This document shows, one piece after another, positions 24,007 to 37,569 of a DNA stretch of 64,000 bases; position 1 is the first letter of the stretch; the number at the start of each line of letters is the position of its first letter. Location: the NCBI RefSeq assembly GCF_958295425.1, contig NC_081142.1, positions 20,790,530-20,854,529 on the forward strand. The letters run 5' to 3'. Both the position numbers and the translations under genes were made by a program. Below the pieces are notes generated by a model. The model was not told the origin of the DNA and did not search any database. It was given only the letters and a program-made list of their open reading frames with translations. Source of the stretch: Solea solea (Eukaryota; Chordata; Actinopteri; Pleuronectiformes; Soleidae).

Positions 24007-27000
24007 AAACTGGCTCAGTAACCAGCCAGAGTATAACAGTAAAACTACGAAAACAATTACATCAGCTCTATAAAACTCAGGCAATTAACACCGTGATGAC
24101 AAATATTAATTGGCAAAATGAAACAAGGCTATAAAAATAACCCCTTATTATGTGAATTTTTACATACAGCACTTTCACACATATTACAAAGTGCTTTAGT
24201 GCTTTACACACACACACACACATATATACATACAATTAAATTGGGCGCTAAATTAGGGAGCCTTACAGGGAAACAAGGCTCCTCTACAGAGATGTGACAT
24301 TTTTTCATAAACAAATCAATTATTATGTAAAAGATGATTTAATTACTGTTTGAATGGAATATCTTGTTTAATCCCCCTGTATTGATTTTGTGGAATCACA
24401 AGCAGTAACCTTTAGCTGTGTTTTGTTCTGTGTAAAAAAAAAAGAAATGAAATAGATAGTTGACTGTAAGATTCCGACATTGCCTCAAAGCACTCAGGAG
24501 AAATGCAAATTAATTGAATGTTACTGACAAAAAAACTAGATGCAAAATGCCTTTATAGTGTAAAACAAGGCACGTCGACACGTGCAGCCACTGCAGGCAC
24601 TGAATCCGTTTCCCCGCACTCTAACTGAAAGAGTATGCAGGGGAAAATATAGAGGATAATATAGGGAGCGCAGTAAACACAGTAATGAGATATAGCCAGT
24701 GTGATGAAAGTAAATACTTAAAAGTGGATATTTTAAATCCTGCTGTGAAATAACCTGCTGCTCTTAATGGATCTGAGAAAGAGTCTGGTGGGTCGCATAT
24801 TTAACGGGGTTCAAAGCGCAGAGTATTTAGAACATGACTGAAATCAAATTTATGCCATTTCTTCCCATTCACATGGAACATTTTCATATCATTATGTAAC
24901 TTTTCCATTGATATGAACCGTTTTCTCACTTTCTCCACTAAAAAGAACAGTGATTTCCTCTCTAGACAAGATGCATTTCCATAATGCGTTGTACGTAATG
25001 ACCTAGTTCAGGGAGAATTTTGTGAGTATTTTTTTTATTCTCTCCATTTTATAAAAGAGAATATTCATCTGGATGCATCTTTGCCATTATTCATTTACTG
25101 CATCCGTATGGTCTTTGTCAGATGAGGACAAGCCAAATAGAAACATGTCTTGACACTCAGAAATCCATTTTGGGGTTTCTTTTGTAACTTTGTAGCACAT
25201 ACTTTATTTTTTTTTTTTTTTTTTAGCTGCACTGCCTGAGGATACAAGAGGTGTCAGAGTAGCAGTGATAGTGATGGAGCTGTACTGATGTGCTGTCTTT
25301 CTCTTCTTCTTTTTTTTTTGTTGGCTCCTAAAGTAAATAAATAACGCTTTTAATGGGAAAAGAAAAATGAAGTGCATTTTCTGAGGGATAAGAAAAAAAA
25401 GTTTTATCCACAAGTGAAAATTGAATACGTGGCAGAAGGAGAAAGTTGTTGTTGTGTGGCAGTGACTTGTGTGAGACGTGCTGACAGACTATGAACAGAT
25501 TGCACACGGCTTTCTTCTGGCCTGTATTTCACACTGCGTCTCCATGACAGTTTACATGTCCTGCTGACACGGTGCACTTCATGATGGTGGGACCGCTTCC
25601 TCTCTCTCTCTCACTCACTGTGGAGATGAGATATGCACAGCTGACTCTCGCTGACGCACCTCTCTCAGAGCAACTGCTAGACACGTTTTCTTCATGCATT
25701 TATATATTTTTTTTGTTGTCATTTGGTGATTTTAGAAGACGTCTTTTGCTTCTCTTATTTATTTTTTTTTTTTTTTCCATGTCACTGCCGAATATTTGAA
25801 CAGCTGCTGATTGAAACTGGAAACACTGGAGGGAATAAAAATGTACTGCTGGCGGGGAAAGAAAATCTGTCACAGTTTTGGATACACACCGTTTTTTTTC
25901 CCTCTCATTAATACGTGTGTTAAGTCGAGCGTATCCTCCTGTTTTGTCGCCTCGTCATCATGATTTTTCACTACAAGACAGATGCAGAAACTGACATGCA
26001 CTGTATATACAGAAGATGATGTGATGTGTGACAAAGCAGTCGGGATTTGGTACAATGTACAGCTGCTTTGAAATTGTTACTGTACAGTAATCAACAATAA
26101 ATCAGTGACAATTATTAATCATTTTATTCCTTTAATAAAAATTGATTTTTCGGCTTTTTCATAGTGAATATAATGTTCTTGTTTCTTTGCTCCTCTGTGA
26201 CAGGAAACTAAATATCTGTTTGTGAGCAAAAGTGAGGACACTGTCCTTTTGAGTTTGAGAACAACTAAAGAAGGAAATAATAAATAATAATAAATAACAC
26301 ATCAGTTGGCAATTACAATATTCTTAAGCTGCAGCCCCACCATGTGCCAGTTTGTCAGTGTTGAAATGATACAAAAGCATTGATGCAAAAGTGATTCCAT
26401 AAGCAGCGATTCAAACTTCCACATTGTCGATGTGCCCTTATTTTTGAGGAATGGATTCCTCTCATTCAAATCGAGTTAAAGGAAAGGACAAGAGATACAA
26501 ATGTCAAACTCTATTCAGTTGCTTTTTGTCAGCTGATATGAATGTAATTGTGTAAAATGGGCATATAATATTGTTTCACATAGATGCCAGGTTCCTTAAT
26601 TGTATTATGGCAGATATGACTGTGATGTCAGCAAATATTGTATCATCGTCTAAAGAATCAATATAAAATGCAATTGTGATGAAGTAGAGCCTTATACTTT
26701 ACAATGTTGAATTAAAAAACTAATTAAATATGACTGAATTCTTCTTATTAGATCTGATCTATAGATTAGATCAAACGACGGCATACTGTTAGCTGGCTTG
26801 CTCAAGCATATATTATTTATCAGGTATCAGTTTGACAAAGTTATACGTCTTCATCATGAGTGTTTCACATAAAGTTTTGTACAAAGACGTGCATTTAACA
26901 TTCATTATTGTGTCATAGGATGAGAAGTGTGCCAAACTACAGTGTTTGTTCCTGTGTAGAAAGTGGGATACGTGTCTCCGGAGGATGTACTGAGGCGGCC

Positions 27001-29746
27001 TCTTATTTTTGAAATGCTGAAATAAGTGTCACGCATTATCCTCTGAAGCCGCTTTGTGAAGCCTTGGAATGAAACTTGTCTTTGACTTTTCAATGACGTT
27101 GATCTAATATTCATTATTAAAGTTGCAATTCCCAGTGCGACGCATGCTATGCAGCCCAGTTATTATTTAGTCAAACAGCTGATTGGACTTTTTTTTTCTT
27201 TGTTCGTGCTTTGAAAATGCGTTTTTGAATGTAAATTAGTTACACATGCTCCATTGTTTCTCCTAAATTAATTTAGCAGTAGCACACAGCCGTAATAACA
27301 CAATTTCTAGCTCTGCCAGAAAACAGAAATGGATTCAGAAATGTGACAGATGTGAAACAAAGAAAGTGAAAGGCTGATTTATGACATTATATTCTTGTCA
27401 TCAGGTCCATCTGCTGCTGTCTGCACAAACAGGAATGTTCGGGCATATTGATTTATTATTAGAGTTTTTGTCTTAGAATAAAGAATAAAACATTTTACAA
27501 TTGCTGATTGTGGAGTCCTTGTCACTGACTGCCAACCATTGCTCTGGGTTGAATCGTGATCTGTTAACACAGACTCCAATGTTTTTAAAATCAGAAATAT
27601 TTATGATGTTGCACCATGTTTAAAAGGCCATGAATATATGTTTTCTTTATCAGCATTATACTAAAAGTAGTGGAGATTTTCCATTTGATTATGTATGCTT
27701 TTCACCAAGCTGGTGCAATGTATGTTTGAAGAGGAAGACCTTTTGGGTCTGAGTGTGGTTATTTGTGCTTTAGATTTCAAGACAAAACACTATTCATTTG
27801 GGGGAAAAAGTGCTACTTTTAAGTGCTATTAGCATTCAAATAAAATAAAACACTATAATCTTTGACCTTGGCAGGATGTATGCAATCCCTATAAAAGGAA
27901 AGTTCCCCTGGGGCTTCGATGTAGCAGATCTTTGGGTGGTAATTTGGAGTGAGCCATGAAATTAGGAAATCTTGTGGTTGAACAATTCAAAGTCAGGAAC
28001 AATTGTCATAATTAAACCAGTCGTTGCACCTAGACTCTGTACTGATGGCTCTGCTCTTTAGATGCTCCCTGGTCAGTGTGCACAATGCAGAAACCCCCGG
28101 TACAAAGAACGAGCCCAAGCAAGACAAGTAATCATATTTCCCTTTGAGCCTGAATTAAAAAGGCGGACGCTGGTGTGGTGGCATCAAAGCTTTTGCCAGC
28201 AGCGACGGTGTGAGGCAACATTGGTGTGTCAAGAAATGAGTGAAAGGAGGTGTCTAATTTAAATGGCCTGCCTTGGTGTGAGCGTAGCTGTGATTGGAGC
28301 GTGACTGCAGATGGGACAGATGACTTTCATGTCCTGCTTTAATTCAATTAAGGCCTAATTTAATGAAGGCTACATCCATACTAATCCATTTTCATTTTAA
28401 AAAAATGCATATATTCTGCTCCAAATACACCTGTCCTTCACACTACCCTGGCATTTTAGCATTTCATTCCAAAACCTTAGGGCTGTGTTTTTACAAAGAC
28501 AGATAAAAAGTGAGACCTTTAGAAAACGTTACGTCCATTCACTTCCTGTATGTTTCTTATTGGCCACAACTCCATTATCAGCTGTGAAGGAAACACTCTT
28601 ACTTTCATTTGCATTATTGGTCGGTCCGATCAAAGAAACCCTTGATACACTCTGCAGATTACCTTCCAAAGAGTAATCTGTCTTTGGATCCATCCATCTG
28701 GATGCAGCTTGTTTTAAACATGCACGTGGCCTAAGATGATCGGTAAGCATGAGCTGAGGCGGTGCAGGGTTGGTCGCACAGTGATCACACTGTTCCATTG
28801 CATGGAATGAGAGAAGGTTTTAAAATGACTGGCTCGAGGCAAGTGGATGAAAACAAGAATAAGCTAGTGGAGCTGAGAGGTGGCAGGAACTGTGTTGTCA
28901 CTTATATTTACTTTTGCTTAAGCGTCATTTGACGAGCATTTATGGTGAAAATCCACATACGTTTTAGTGTACTGTGATCTCCTTTGGACTGAAGTCCAAC
29001 ATGTGGACATTGTCTCTACATTGTCTACTACAAGGATTTATAAATTCAAATATTCAGGAATATAAATGGATAGCTCAAACACTGGCCTTGCTTAGTATGC
29101 ATGAGTAACTGTGGAGGACATAAACCTATACATCCCTCGCCCATGTTGTTGGATCAGAATATGGATAAGGACAGCCCATTTGCCCCCAAACTATGGCTTT
29201 GCAAACTAATACAACCTGTGAGCTATTAATCAAATGTGAAGGCTTCTTTCAGGAGAGGGTTTAAATGTGTTTTTTGCTTATTTCCTAAAACATTATCTGT
29301 TAGTCTTTCAACTATTCCCTATTTTTTCTCAAGTACATACACATTTTGTCATTAGTCCAAAGAATATACTGTCCCCACTTATCAGAGTACTTATATTTTG
29401 GCACTTGAAAGTACAACGTCATTACTGTACAGTACTTAAAAAAAGAAGATGCTAAATATAAACATATCACAAAGCAGACGGAAATAAACTGTAATGAAAA
29501 TATGAAAACACTAAACAAGCTTATAGATTCTATATAATTTGTTGTTGTAATACATGCTGTAAAGGAAAACACAAACAAGGTCATTCAATATATTTTATTT
29601 GTGGTACACAGAGTAATAAATATGTCATATTGTAAAAGGTATGAGACTGTTGTGTCATTTCCAGTATGTCCTAATTAGTCCCAACATACCTGTTATTATG
29701 TGATTTTACATTAAGTAAAGGGCATATTTTTCTCTCTCTGTTGCAG
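21860..29746 (+). other. brinp3 intron, about 7.9 kb
   Basis: Begins GTGAGG and ends TTTTTCTCTCTCTGTTGCAG. Contents: a TA array followed by a T-run at about 23962-24006, a CA run near 24209-24222, a T-run at 25207-25224, an ATGCAAAT octamer directly followed by TAATTG at 24503-24516, and AT-rich blocks with TAATTAA/CAATTAAGG motifs at about 28340-28370. No nested gene, tRNA or full transposon was recognised. The open frames of 60-130 codons here lack splice context and similarity. Confidence 0.8.
23962..24006. repeat. (TA)n microsatellite followed by T-run
   Basis: About 15 TA units followed by about 15 T residues, inside a brinp3 intron. It accounts for the isoleucine/tyrosine and lysine runs in the minus-strand frame across it. 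Confidence 0.95.
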
Positions 29747-30863
29747 ACCCTTCAGCTACTGGCTGAACTACATCCTTTCCATCATATACTGCAGTGAGAA
29801 CAACCAAATCGGCTCCTACCTGGAGGAGACCCGCAGCTGCTCCTGCCCATATGAGCACCCACCCTGCCAGGGCTTGATCCCCTGCTCGGTGGGCGAGGGC
29901 ACCTCTTGTGCATCCTGCTCCTATGAGAACCGCTCTCGCTGTGCCACCTGCAACCAGGGCTACATGCTGAGTCAGGGCGCGTGCCGCAACGAAGTCCCTG
30001 ACTCCACCGACCACTACATCGGCTTTGAGACAGACCTGCAGGACCTGGAGCTGCGCTACCTCCTGCAGAAGCGTGACAACCGCATCAGCATCCATGGGAT
30101 CTTTGTCAGCAATGATGTCAGATTGAATAACTGGTTCGACCCGTCATGGAGGAAGAGGATGCTGCTGACACTGAAAAGTAATAAATACAAGTCAAACCAT
30201 GTCCACATGCTCCTGGGGATGTCTCTACAGATCTGCCTTACCAAGAACACCACTCTCGACCCACTGTTATCCGTCTACATCAATCCATTTGGGGGAAGCC
30301 ACTCAGAGAGTTGGATCATGCCAATTGACCAGAACAACTACCCAGACTGGGAGAGGACTAAATTAGACATTCCCTATGACTGTTACAATTGGACTTTGAC
30401 TTTGGGCAACAAGTGGAAAACCTTTTTTGAGACAGTCCACTTTTATCTGCGGAGCCGGATCAAGGGACCGTCCACCAACGGAAACGGAACTGTATATTAC
30501 GAACCCTTGGAGTACCTGGAGCCAGGGCGCAATCTAGGCTACATGAAGATTAACAGTATACAGGTGTATGGCTACAGTATGCACTTTGACCCAGATGCGA
30601 TCCAGGACTTGATTTTACAGCTGGACTACCCATATACTCAGGGATCGCAGGACTCTGCCCTGCTGCAGCTGCTGGAGATCAGGGATCGGGTCAACAGGCT
30701 TTCCCCACCCGGAGCTCAACCTCTGGACCTTTTCTCCTGTCTGCTGCGGCACCGACTTAAACTGTCCACCACAGACGTTGCCAGGATCCAGGCAGCACTG
30801 CAGACTTTCACTGCCAAGCAGCCCAACTCAATGGAATACGAAACAACCAAATTATGTAGCTAA
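29747..30863 (+). CDS. brinp3: brinp3 last coding exon (C-terminal two thirds of visible protein)
   Basis: 1117 bp. The first base completes arginine 189, then residues 190-560 and stop TAA at 30861-30863. Ten cysteines lie in residues 204-268 (204, 220, 222, 229, 235, 243, 246, 254, 257, 268) in a growth-factor-receptor-like pattern that includes ENRSRCATCNQGYMLSQG. The conserved C-terminal domain follows: DHYIGFETDLQDLELRYLLQ, WFDPSWRKRMLLTLKSNKYK, NPFGGSHSESW, NWTLTLGNKWKTFFETVH, LILQLDYPYTQGSQDSALL and LDLFSCLLRHRLKLS, ending TTKLCS. N-glycosylation sequons are seen at NRS, NTT, NWT and NGT, fitting passage through the secretory pathway. The STDHYIGFETDL and GYSMHFDP wording favours BRINP3. 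A large uninterrupted last exon is the normal arrangement in the family. The 126-residue minus-strand frame over it is a shadow. Confidence 0.97.
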
Positions 30864-31700
30864 TAAGTGGGCAGTCGTCCAGGTGCACAGATGGCAGATC
30901 AGTTATCACACAGGCCTGATGACGGCAAAGAGCAATTTTGAAGCAGTACAAGGGGACATCTGGGGGACATTTTTGCTGTTGTCATGAATCTCAAGTGTGC
31001 ATTAGAGATTCTCATGTCAGCTTTTCGTATAAATTTGTACAACGTCGTAGAATTAAGGAGGATTTCACCAAACTTGCCTCGTAGGCCCCCCCCCCCCCCT
31101 TCCTGTTGAAAATGATAACTTTGACAGTTGCCAATATAAATTTTAAGCTCTGCTGTCACTGATATGTTGCTCATGTGCTGATGTTTGTATATTGCACAAA
31201 TATGAATCACTCACATACGCAAACAAAAGCTTTTGCAGGCGAAGTATTACTCAAGCAATGTGATCATCTCACAAGCATTTCAAAACCAGCATGTGTTCTT
31301 TTTTCTATCATTATGATTTTCTGTTGTTTCTTTTTAGTCACTTTTATTTTGTGGTTGCAAAAATAAATACTTTGTGTTTAATATCATGGCCCTCCCTTTT
31401 AACCGAGACATGGACACTTCATTGTTTTTAGTTTTTCATCAACATACAACAAAAATCTCACTACTTTTTAAACTCAAGTACAATTTTTGTAAGAAATGAA
31501 TAAAACAAAGTGAGTAAATAGATGCTGTAATGTTCCAGATTTGTTGAGGAAAAAAAAAAGAAAAAACGAAAAACACCATTATCATAACAATGTTACATGT
31601 GCTTTTATTTTTATAATGCTGTCGTTTGTGAAACAAAAGTTATAAGAACACTGTCTATAAAATGTATGATACAGTTTGTTAATACACTAAATAAAATGAA
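30864..31700 (+). other. brinp3 3' UTR (extent uncertain)
   Basis: Non-coding sequence following the stop codon. Three AATAAA hexamers occur at 31362-31367, 31499-31504 and 31690-31695, and the first is followed by a T/GT-rich stretch. A 14-base C-run lies at 31086-31099. The real cleavage site cannot be fixed from sequence; ending at about 31385 or about 31715 are both plausible. Confidence 0.55.
31362..31367 (+). promoter_or_regulatory. Candidate polyadenylation signal AATAAA
   Basis: First canonical hexamer after the brinp3 stop codon, about 500 bases downstream, followed within 15 bases by TTTGTGTTTA, a downstream-element-like sequence. Alternatives at 31499 and 31690 may serve longer transcripts. 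Confidence 0.5.
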
Positions 31701-34700
31701 TTTTTATGTGTGGTCTATAGATAGTGTATTTTCATACATGTACATGACATAACTCTTCTGATTTAAGGAATCCTTTCCAATTAACTATCCACACAGAATA
31801 GAACGAGATACTCCCATCTACTGCTACAGCAGAGCCAGAATCGTGTTGTGACAGTCACAGCCGGCAACGTGTGGGTTTAAATAATTCAAGTAATGTTCTG
31901 TGATTTCTATTTCACTGCATCAGTTTCTGTGTCCCGATGAGCACGCTGGCTGACTTACTTGCTCGGTCCTCATTATCTACGACATGTCCGAACATATCAC
32001 ACAACCAAAAATGGAGAATTTATCCACACAACGGCTTTTATAGGAAAAACCACAAGGTCAGCACTGTCTTATTCTAGATAAAAGGGTCATATAATCAGGG
32101 AATTATAAGCATAAACTAAGACAGTTTGCATAGTGTACTTGTTAAACTTTGTGATGGATTCAAATAAATCACTTTAAATGGTCAGATTTAAATATTAAAT
32201 TGACTCGTTAATTTGATGTTTGAAATCTTTAAACTAAATTCCTGCACTTTTGCGAATGAACATAATTTAGGCAGCAATTATGTTAATACTTGGTAAAAGA
32301 GATACATAATTCCTCAGAGAGAGGACTGCTGAAGGTGAAGGGCACACCAAATGTCTGTTTAACAAACTAGAAAGTTTTATAGCTGCACACAAGAGCTGTT
32401 TTTTTTTTTTTTTTTTTTTTTTTTAGATGAAGTAGTTAATTTAAGTTCCTTTTTTAAAAAGGGAATCATTAAAAAGCATATTTTGAAAAGCAGAGAGAAG
32501 CGAGGTGAATCAGAGTGATTAAGTGGAATGCTTTTGCTGAATCTCATTAAGAGTTGTTGCATGCATTTCTGAATGACACCTTTTATCAGCACAGTGCACA
32601 TGGATTTCTTTAAGTGACATTTTGGGGGGGTTTTCATTTAATATCAGTTTTGCTCGGTGCGTCAGAAACACACTTCTTCTGGACATCAACACAAAACCTC
32701 TAAATTAAAAAAATATTTGCTGTGACGTGTTTCAGAACATTTCCATGCATAGTTAAGTTGAGTTGCAGTTCGACTACACCGTTCAACTTGACTATGGTTC
32801 TTGTCCCAAAATGCAAGCACTGAAGAATCACTTCATTGAATGAAGTAGTTCCTCCTCCACTATGCTGGGTGGCGATATGCCCCCCTGTCGGCTATTTGGT
32901 GGGTTCCAGTTTAGCTTGCTGGATTATGCTTAGTTTTTGTCGCTGTTTTCTTATTTCTCTGCTTCATCTATTATTCCCAGGTTGAAGACAGGGGAGTGGG
33001 AACTGTGGCACATGTGAAGAGCGCCCAGGCCGACTGGAGTCAGACTCTGGTCCAAATGCAGTTGTATATGCAGCATTAACTCAACTGCATTATCTGGGTG
33101 TGTTTGTCTGACTTTCAGAAATTCAGCTTAGTCCAGTTTCAGTCATGTTTTAGTTGAACACAAAAAAAAAACTACAAGGTCTGACTGATTTTTAAGATAC
33201 ATAGCAGCATATACTAGGGCCATGGAGCAACAGAAAGAGTGTTCCAGGGCTTTGGATCCCTTTTGGATTACCGCTAATGGATGGCTGCTGGAGGCAGTGC
33301 AAGACGCAGCATCAAAGCCTGTTATCTCAGGTGGTTCTCCCGCTGTTGTAATTTGCAGGGCTTTATGTCTTACTCCAAGCCGTGAAATAAAAGCATCACA
33401 CTTCCAGTTCCCCCGAGTGATTTGTGCCATACTGGCAGTGTGCAGCCCTGCACGACGCATAGCCATTCTCTCTTCCTCCTCTCTGATGTTTAACCATTGT
33501 GCATGATGAAAGCAGATCATGTGGAAATGCAGATTCAGATGCTCAAGTCGCCCAGCGTATTCCCCATCACATATTCCAACACCAATAATGCTATCTGCCA
33601 AGGATGAAAACATGCAAATTGCTCCCTCCCAGTAGAATGGTGGTATGAAAGGGCAGATCATGCTGAAATAAAAAAAAAAGTTGGATTTCAAAGATTGCTC
33701 AGGCTCTATCCAAGATAGAAAAGGAACAATTAAAATCAGCTAAAGTAGCACAGAATGTTCCCCTAACCTATGACATACTAAAAAAAAAATTATAGCTTAA
33801 CTTGTGTTATTTTTCATCAAAAGATACATAAATCTGCATGATTAAATACTGAACATAGTTCTCGTGTTAATAATGTGCACCAGTGCATGTCTGGAAAGGC
33901 AAACACAGTAACATTAATATTTCATTGTCATACAGCACATAGTGTTAGTGTTGAAAAGAATAATTTAAACCAACAAGCCTTAATTTTGTATCCATTTTAT
34001 TTTCTACTATCCGAGCTGGATCTCTGTATCATACCAATGGTGTAATTACGCACCACCAGCAGGGAAATTTACCCCCTCCAACATTTAATGGAACAGAGCA
34101 TAAGCCCCGTCATGCCCTGGAATGTCTGGTGTTTTGTTTTTGTCATTATTTTTCTGCATAGTGATTTGGTGCATGCATCACAACAATCAAAAAGTAACAT
34201 CTGCGTGGAATGTTTAACTCTGTGACTCCATTTAATGTCGGTGCAAAAACAACTCTTTCTGCTTGGATTTCCACCAAAATGTGTTTCAAGCTCTGGTCGC
34301 CATCATAAACCATCCATTAAATACATAGGTGAGGAAATAGAGGGGTCCTGAAAGCCTGACAGAATTAACACGGGACAGTAGAGAGCACTGTGAGGAGGAA
34401 GGAAGGACAGGAAAGGAAGTCTGTTTTGTGCCACGATGAATTTGAGAGGACACAAATGCCTCTGACTTTCTGCTTCTTTGGTGATAAAATCATGTCGCTG
34501 ACCTATAACCAGACATTCAGACAGTAACTCATTGATGGCAGCCAATGATATTTGTGACTCATGTGGTGTTTTTGACACTCCGCAGAAACCGAGGACTCCA
34601 ATCTTGACCTTGAAATTTAAACAAAACCAGATTTTTTTAGCTTTACCACCAAAATACAGTTATCGCTTTTATTTTAAATGAACAGAAATAAAAGTGCTTA

Positions 34701-37569
34701 TTATTGTTTTCTCAAATCGAGTCCCTCCAAGAAAGAAATATCACCGGCTTTGCACAAAAAGAAATACTCAGACTTTGATTTCAAATCAGTTAAATATAGC
34801 AGAAATCAAAAGCTGCAAAATGATGCCATTTCAACCATAGCCTCGCACTAAAACTGATCCGAACAGCTTGTGAAATTCTCAAATGAAGGATTTCCACATC
34901 ACACAGCTATCAACGCTAATGCCTCACAAAACTGAGGCCTTCAGATCTGTGGAGATACTTACTGAGAACAAAGATTTTTAGCCAGTAGTAAAATCCTGTG
35001 TCGGTAAAGTATAGCACTAGAAAATTACCGACCACTATTTTTAAAAATGCAAAAAAAAACAAATGCAGTCATGGAAATGTATTGAACAGGAGCAAATAAC
35101 AACATCTGTCCAAATCCGTCCAAAGATGACAATTGGTTTTATTTAACTGCAAAAACGAGGGTTGTTTTGGTAAATGTGCCTCGAAAAGTGCATCCCTGTG
35201 GTCTGAATCATGCAAAACATATTTATTTCCTTCATAAAACATTTGCAAAACATTATTTTTGAAAATGTTTGGGTGGTGTGAATACTAGCTCTTTCCAGTG
35301 AGTAATAGCTTGTTGGGCTTAGCGCAGCAACGAGAGCCAACTTGTTCAGCTCCCAAACTGCTCTTTATTTTAGACACATGGCTTTTTTTTTTATTTTAAC
35401 CATTTTAACCTATGGTTGATATACATATAGTCTTTAGTCTATTTATACTAAGATCCAATATACTGTTTGTGTATGGACTGCTTAATTATACTGAGCTATT
35501 TAAATTAACATTTTGTTATAGACATAAAAGAGTGCAGCTGGTATTTGTCCATAATGTTTTTAATGTATGTTAATTAACCAAAACAAAAGAAAAAAAACAA
35601 ACTATATAGCCAGCTACTTGGCAGCAGCTGGCTCCTGTCGTTCACATAAAGGAGGCAATTCACAGAGACAAACTGTTTACAACGAACACATTGTGTTGTT
35701 GGAACACTTGGAGTGCGTTGCTGCCTCAGGGTCTCAAGCAAAACAATCACAAAATAAAGTGGCGCCTGCAATTTAGGTACGACTTTGGCATACATATTGA
35801 ATACAAACGTTTAAAAATGTGCTCGCTCATGCCATATCTTTTTGAAACCCTTTATATTGCAAGGCTGCTGTCGTTTGCAGGAAGGAACCCGAAAAAAACA
35901 CAACAACCAGACTTAATGAAAAACAAAACCACACAGGGTATAAACTACAACATCCACCTCTCACAGAAACACGTCAAACATAAGGCAGAAACAGTTATAT
36001 ATTGGACAATAATAACAAGAAGAGAGCAAAGGCACCCAAGCTAAGACCCACAAGACAAACTAAGAGAGGTGAGGTGAATGTTGACTGGTATATATACTGA
36101 GGGCCTGATGAGCGAATGTGGTGCAGCTGAGCACAAGGGTGGAGCAAACCAGGTGGCCTGAAAGGAAGGCAGGATCTGTGTCTGATGTGTCTCTTCCTGC
36201 TTTTCAATTCAAGTCAGCTCGACTTTTTCCAGTAAGCTGTCTGCCAACGATGCAGAGATATTCTGCAGTCGGTGTCTGCAGAAGTTACCAAGAGTATTTG
36301 GAGACAAATTACAGAGATAATGATGAGTTTGTGCACAGAGGGATGCAGCAGTCCTCCACTTATCTCCGCCCACAATCCTTTTTTCTTATAATTTTAGGCC
36401 ACTTTGAATCCCTCAGCGCTAACTACTAGAAAAACTACTGAAAGTCAATGTTAAAGTTTTCAATGTCGGGCAATTTAATTGCTAATGTTACATTGGAAAG
36501 GCTGAGATTCCCTTCTATGTCTGTTGAAATAGAGTTATTAAATAGGCTTGAAAACAAGTCCACCAAATGCTAATGAATGCCATTGTTGCCTCACAGCATG
36601 AAGGTTACCACTAAGAATCATTGTTAGACCAAAGAACAGAAAGATGATAGAGTTGTGGACATGAATGAACAAAGTGAACAAATCCAGAGGAAAACTTCAG
36701 CTTTTTCTCTGCGTTTTTGGTCTTTTATACACAGCACAGGCAAACTGTGCGATATCTCTCCGAAAACCCATATTTTCATAAACGTCTTTTAATGATGACA
36801 ATTTTCACAATCTCTGTTCACAGTGTAAATGTGTCAGAGACGTATGACAGAGAAAACAGGGTGTTTGGCTTGTAAAGTCGCACCGTGAACCAGCGCCTCC
36901 TCTGTTTGTTGAAATGTCATCACATTTATATTTGATGAGTTATGGAATGGCGTCAAATTTGTTTTTTTTTTGTTGTTTGCCACTTGGAACAGGTAATGAC
37001 ATTTGTCTGTATCCCTGCAGATTGGCCGCTTTACAGTCAACTTGGCTAAACAAGGGGGCTTTTGTGTTTTCATGTGGACAGAATTATTTTTAAAACCAGA
37101 GGTGGGAAAACCTCTTAAGTACCCACTTACACTGTGGACTAGGCACTAGTGTATCAAGCTTATATCATTCCATTACTATCAACCTATCTTTATGTTACAA
37201 CAGAGTAATGTAAATGGGAAGTGTAAAGGTGGCAATATTATCTGTACTTATTTAATCCAACAGCAAGGTTTTCTTAGCTGATATTAACAGCCCATTTTAC
37301 CACACTGATGCACAAACAAAGATAAAGGTACATTATATTAGTATTATGTTTGAAATGTTGACGCATAATTAATAAAATAATTGTCCCGTTTCACATGTTG
37401 GATAAATGTGATTAAATATGTATTTAAATTCATGGTATTTCCTATGTTTGAATATAAGAAAACACTACTAAAACAAATGCTGCATATAAAGGAAATTATA
37501 ACCTCAACTCAAACAGTAACTGAAGATAACACTATAACACAAATTACACTGAGCCAACAAATCTCTCTG
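31701..37569. other. Intergenic DNA 3' of brinp3
   Basis: No gene is supported. A 26-base T-run lies at 32399-32424. A minus-strand frame of 182 codons (33143-33691) overlaps a plus-strand frame of 94 codons (33222-33506) and is the longest unexplained open stretch in the flank; no domain was recognised. At about 35990-36180 a stretch containing GAGGTGAATGTTGACTGG and GTGCAGCTGAGCACAAGGGTGG resembles the edge of a dispersed fish repeat (weak). Nothing else was recognised. Confidence 0.5.

Noticed and set aside
29706..30095. 129-codon minus-strand frame, alanine/valine rich
   Set aside because: Antisense shadow of the GC-rich start of the last brinp3 exon.
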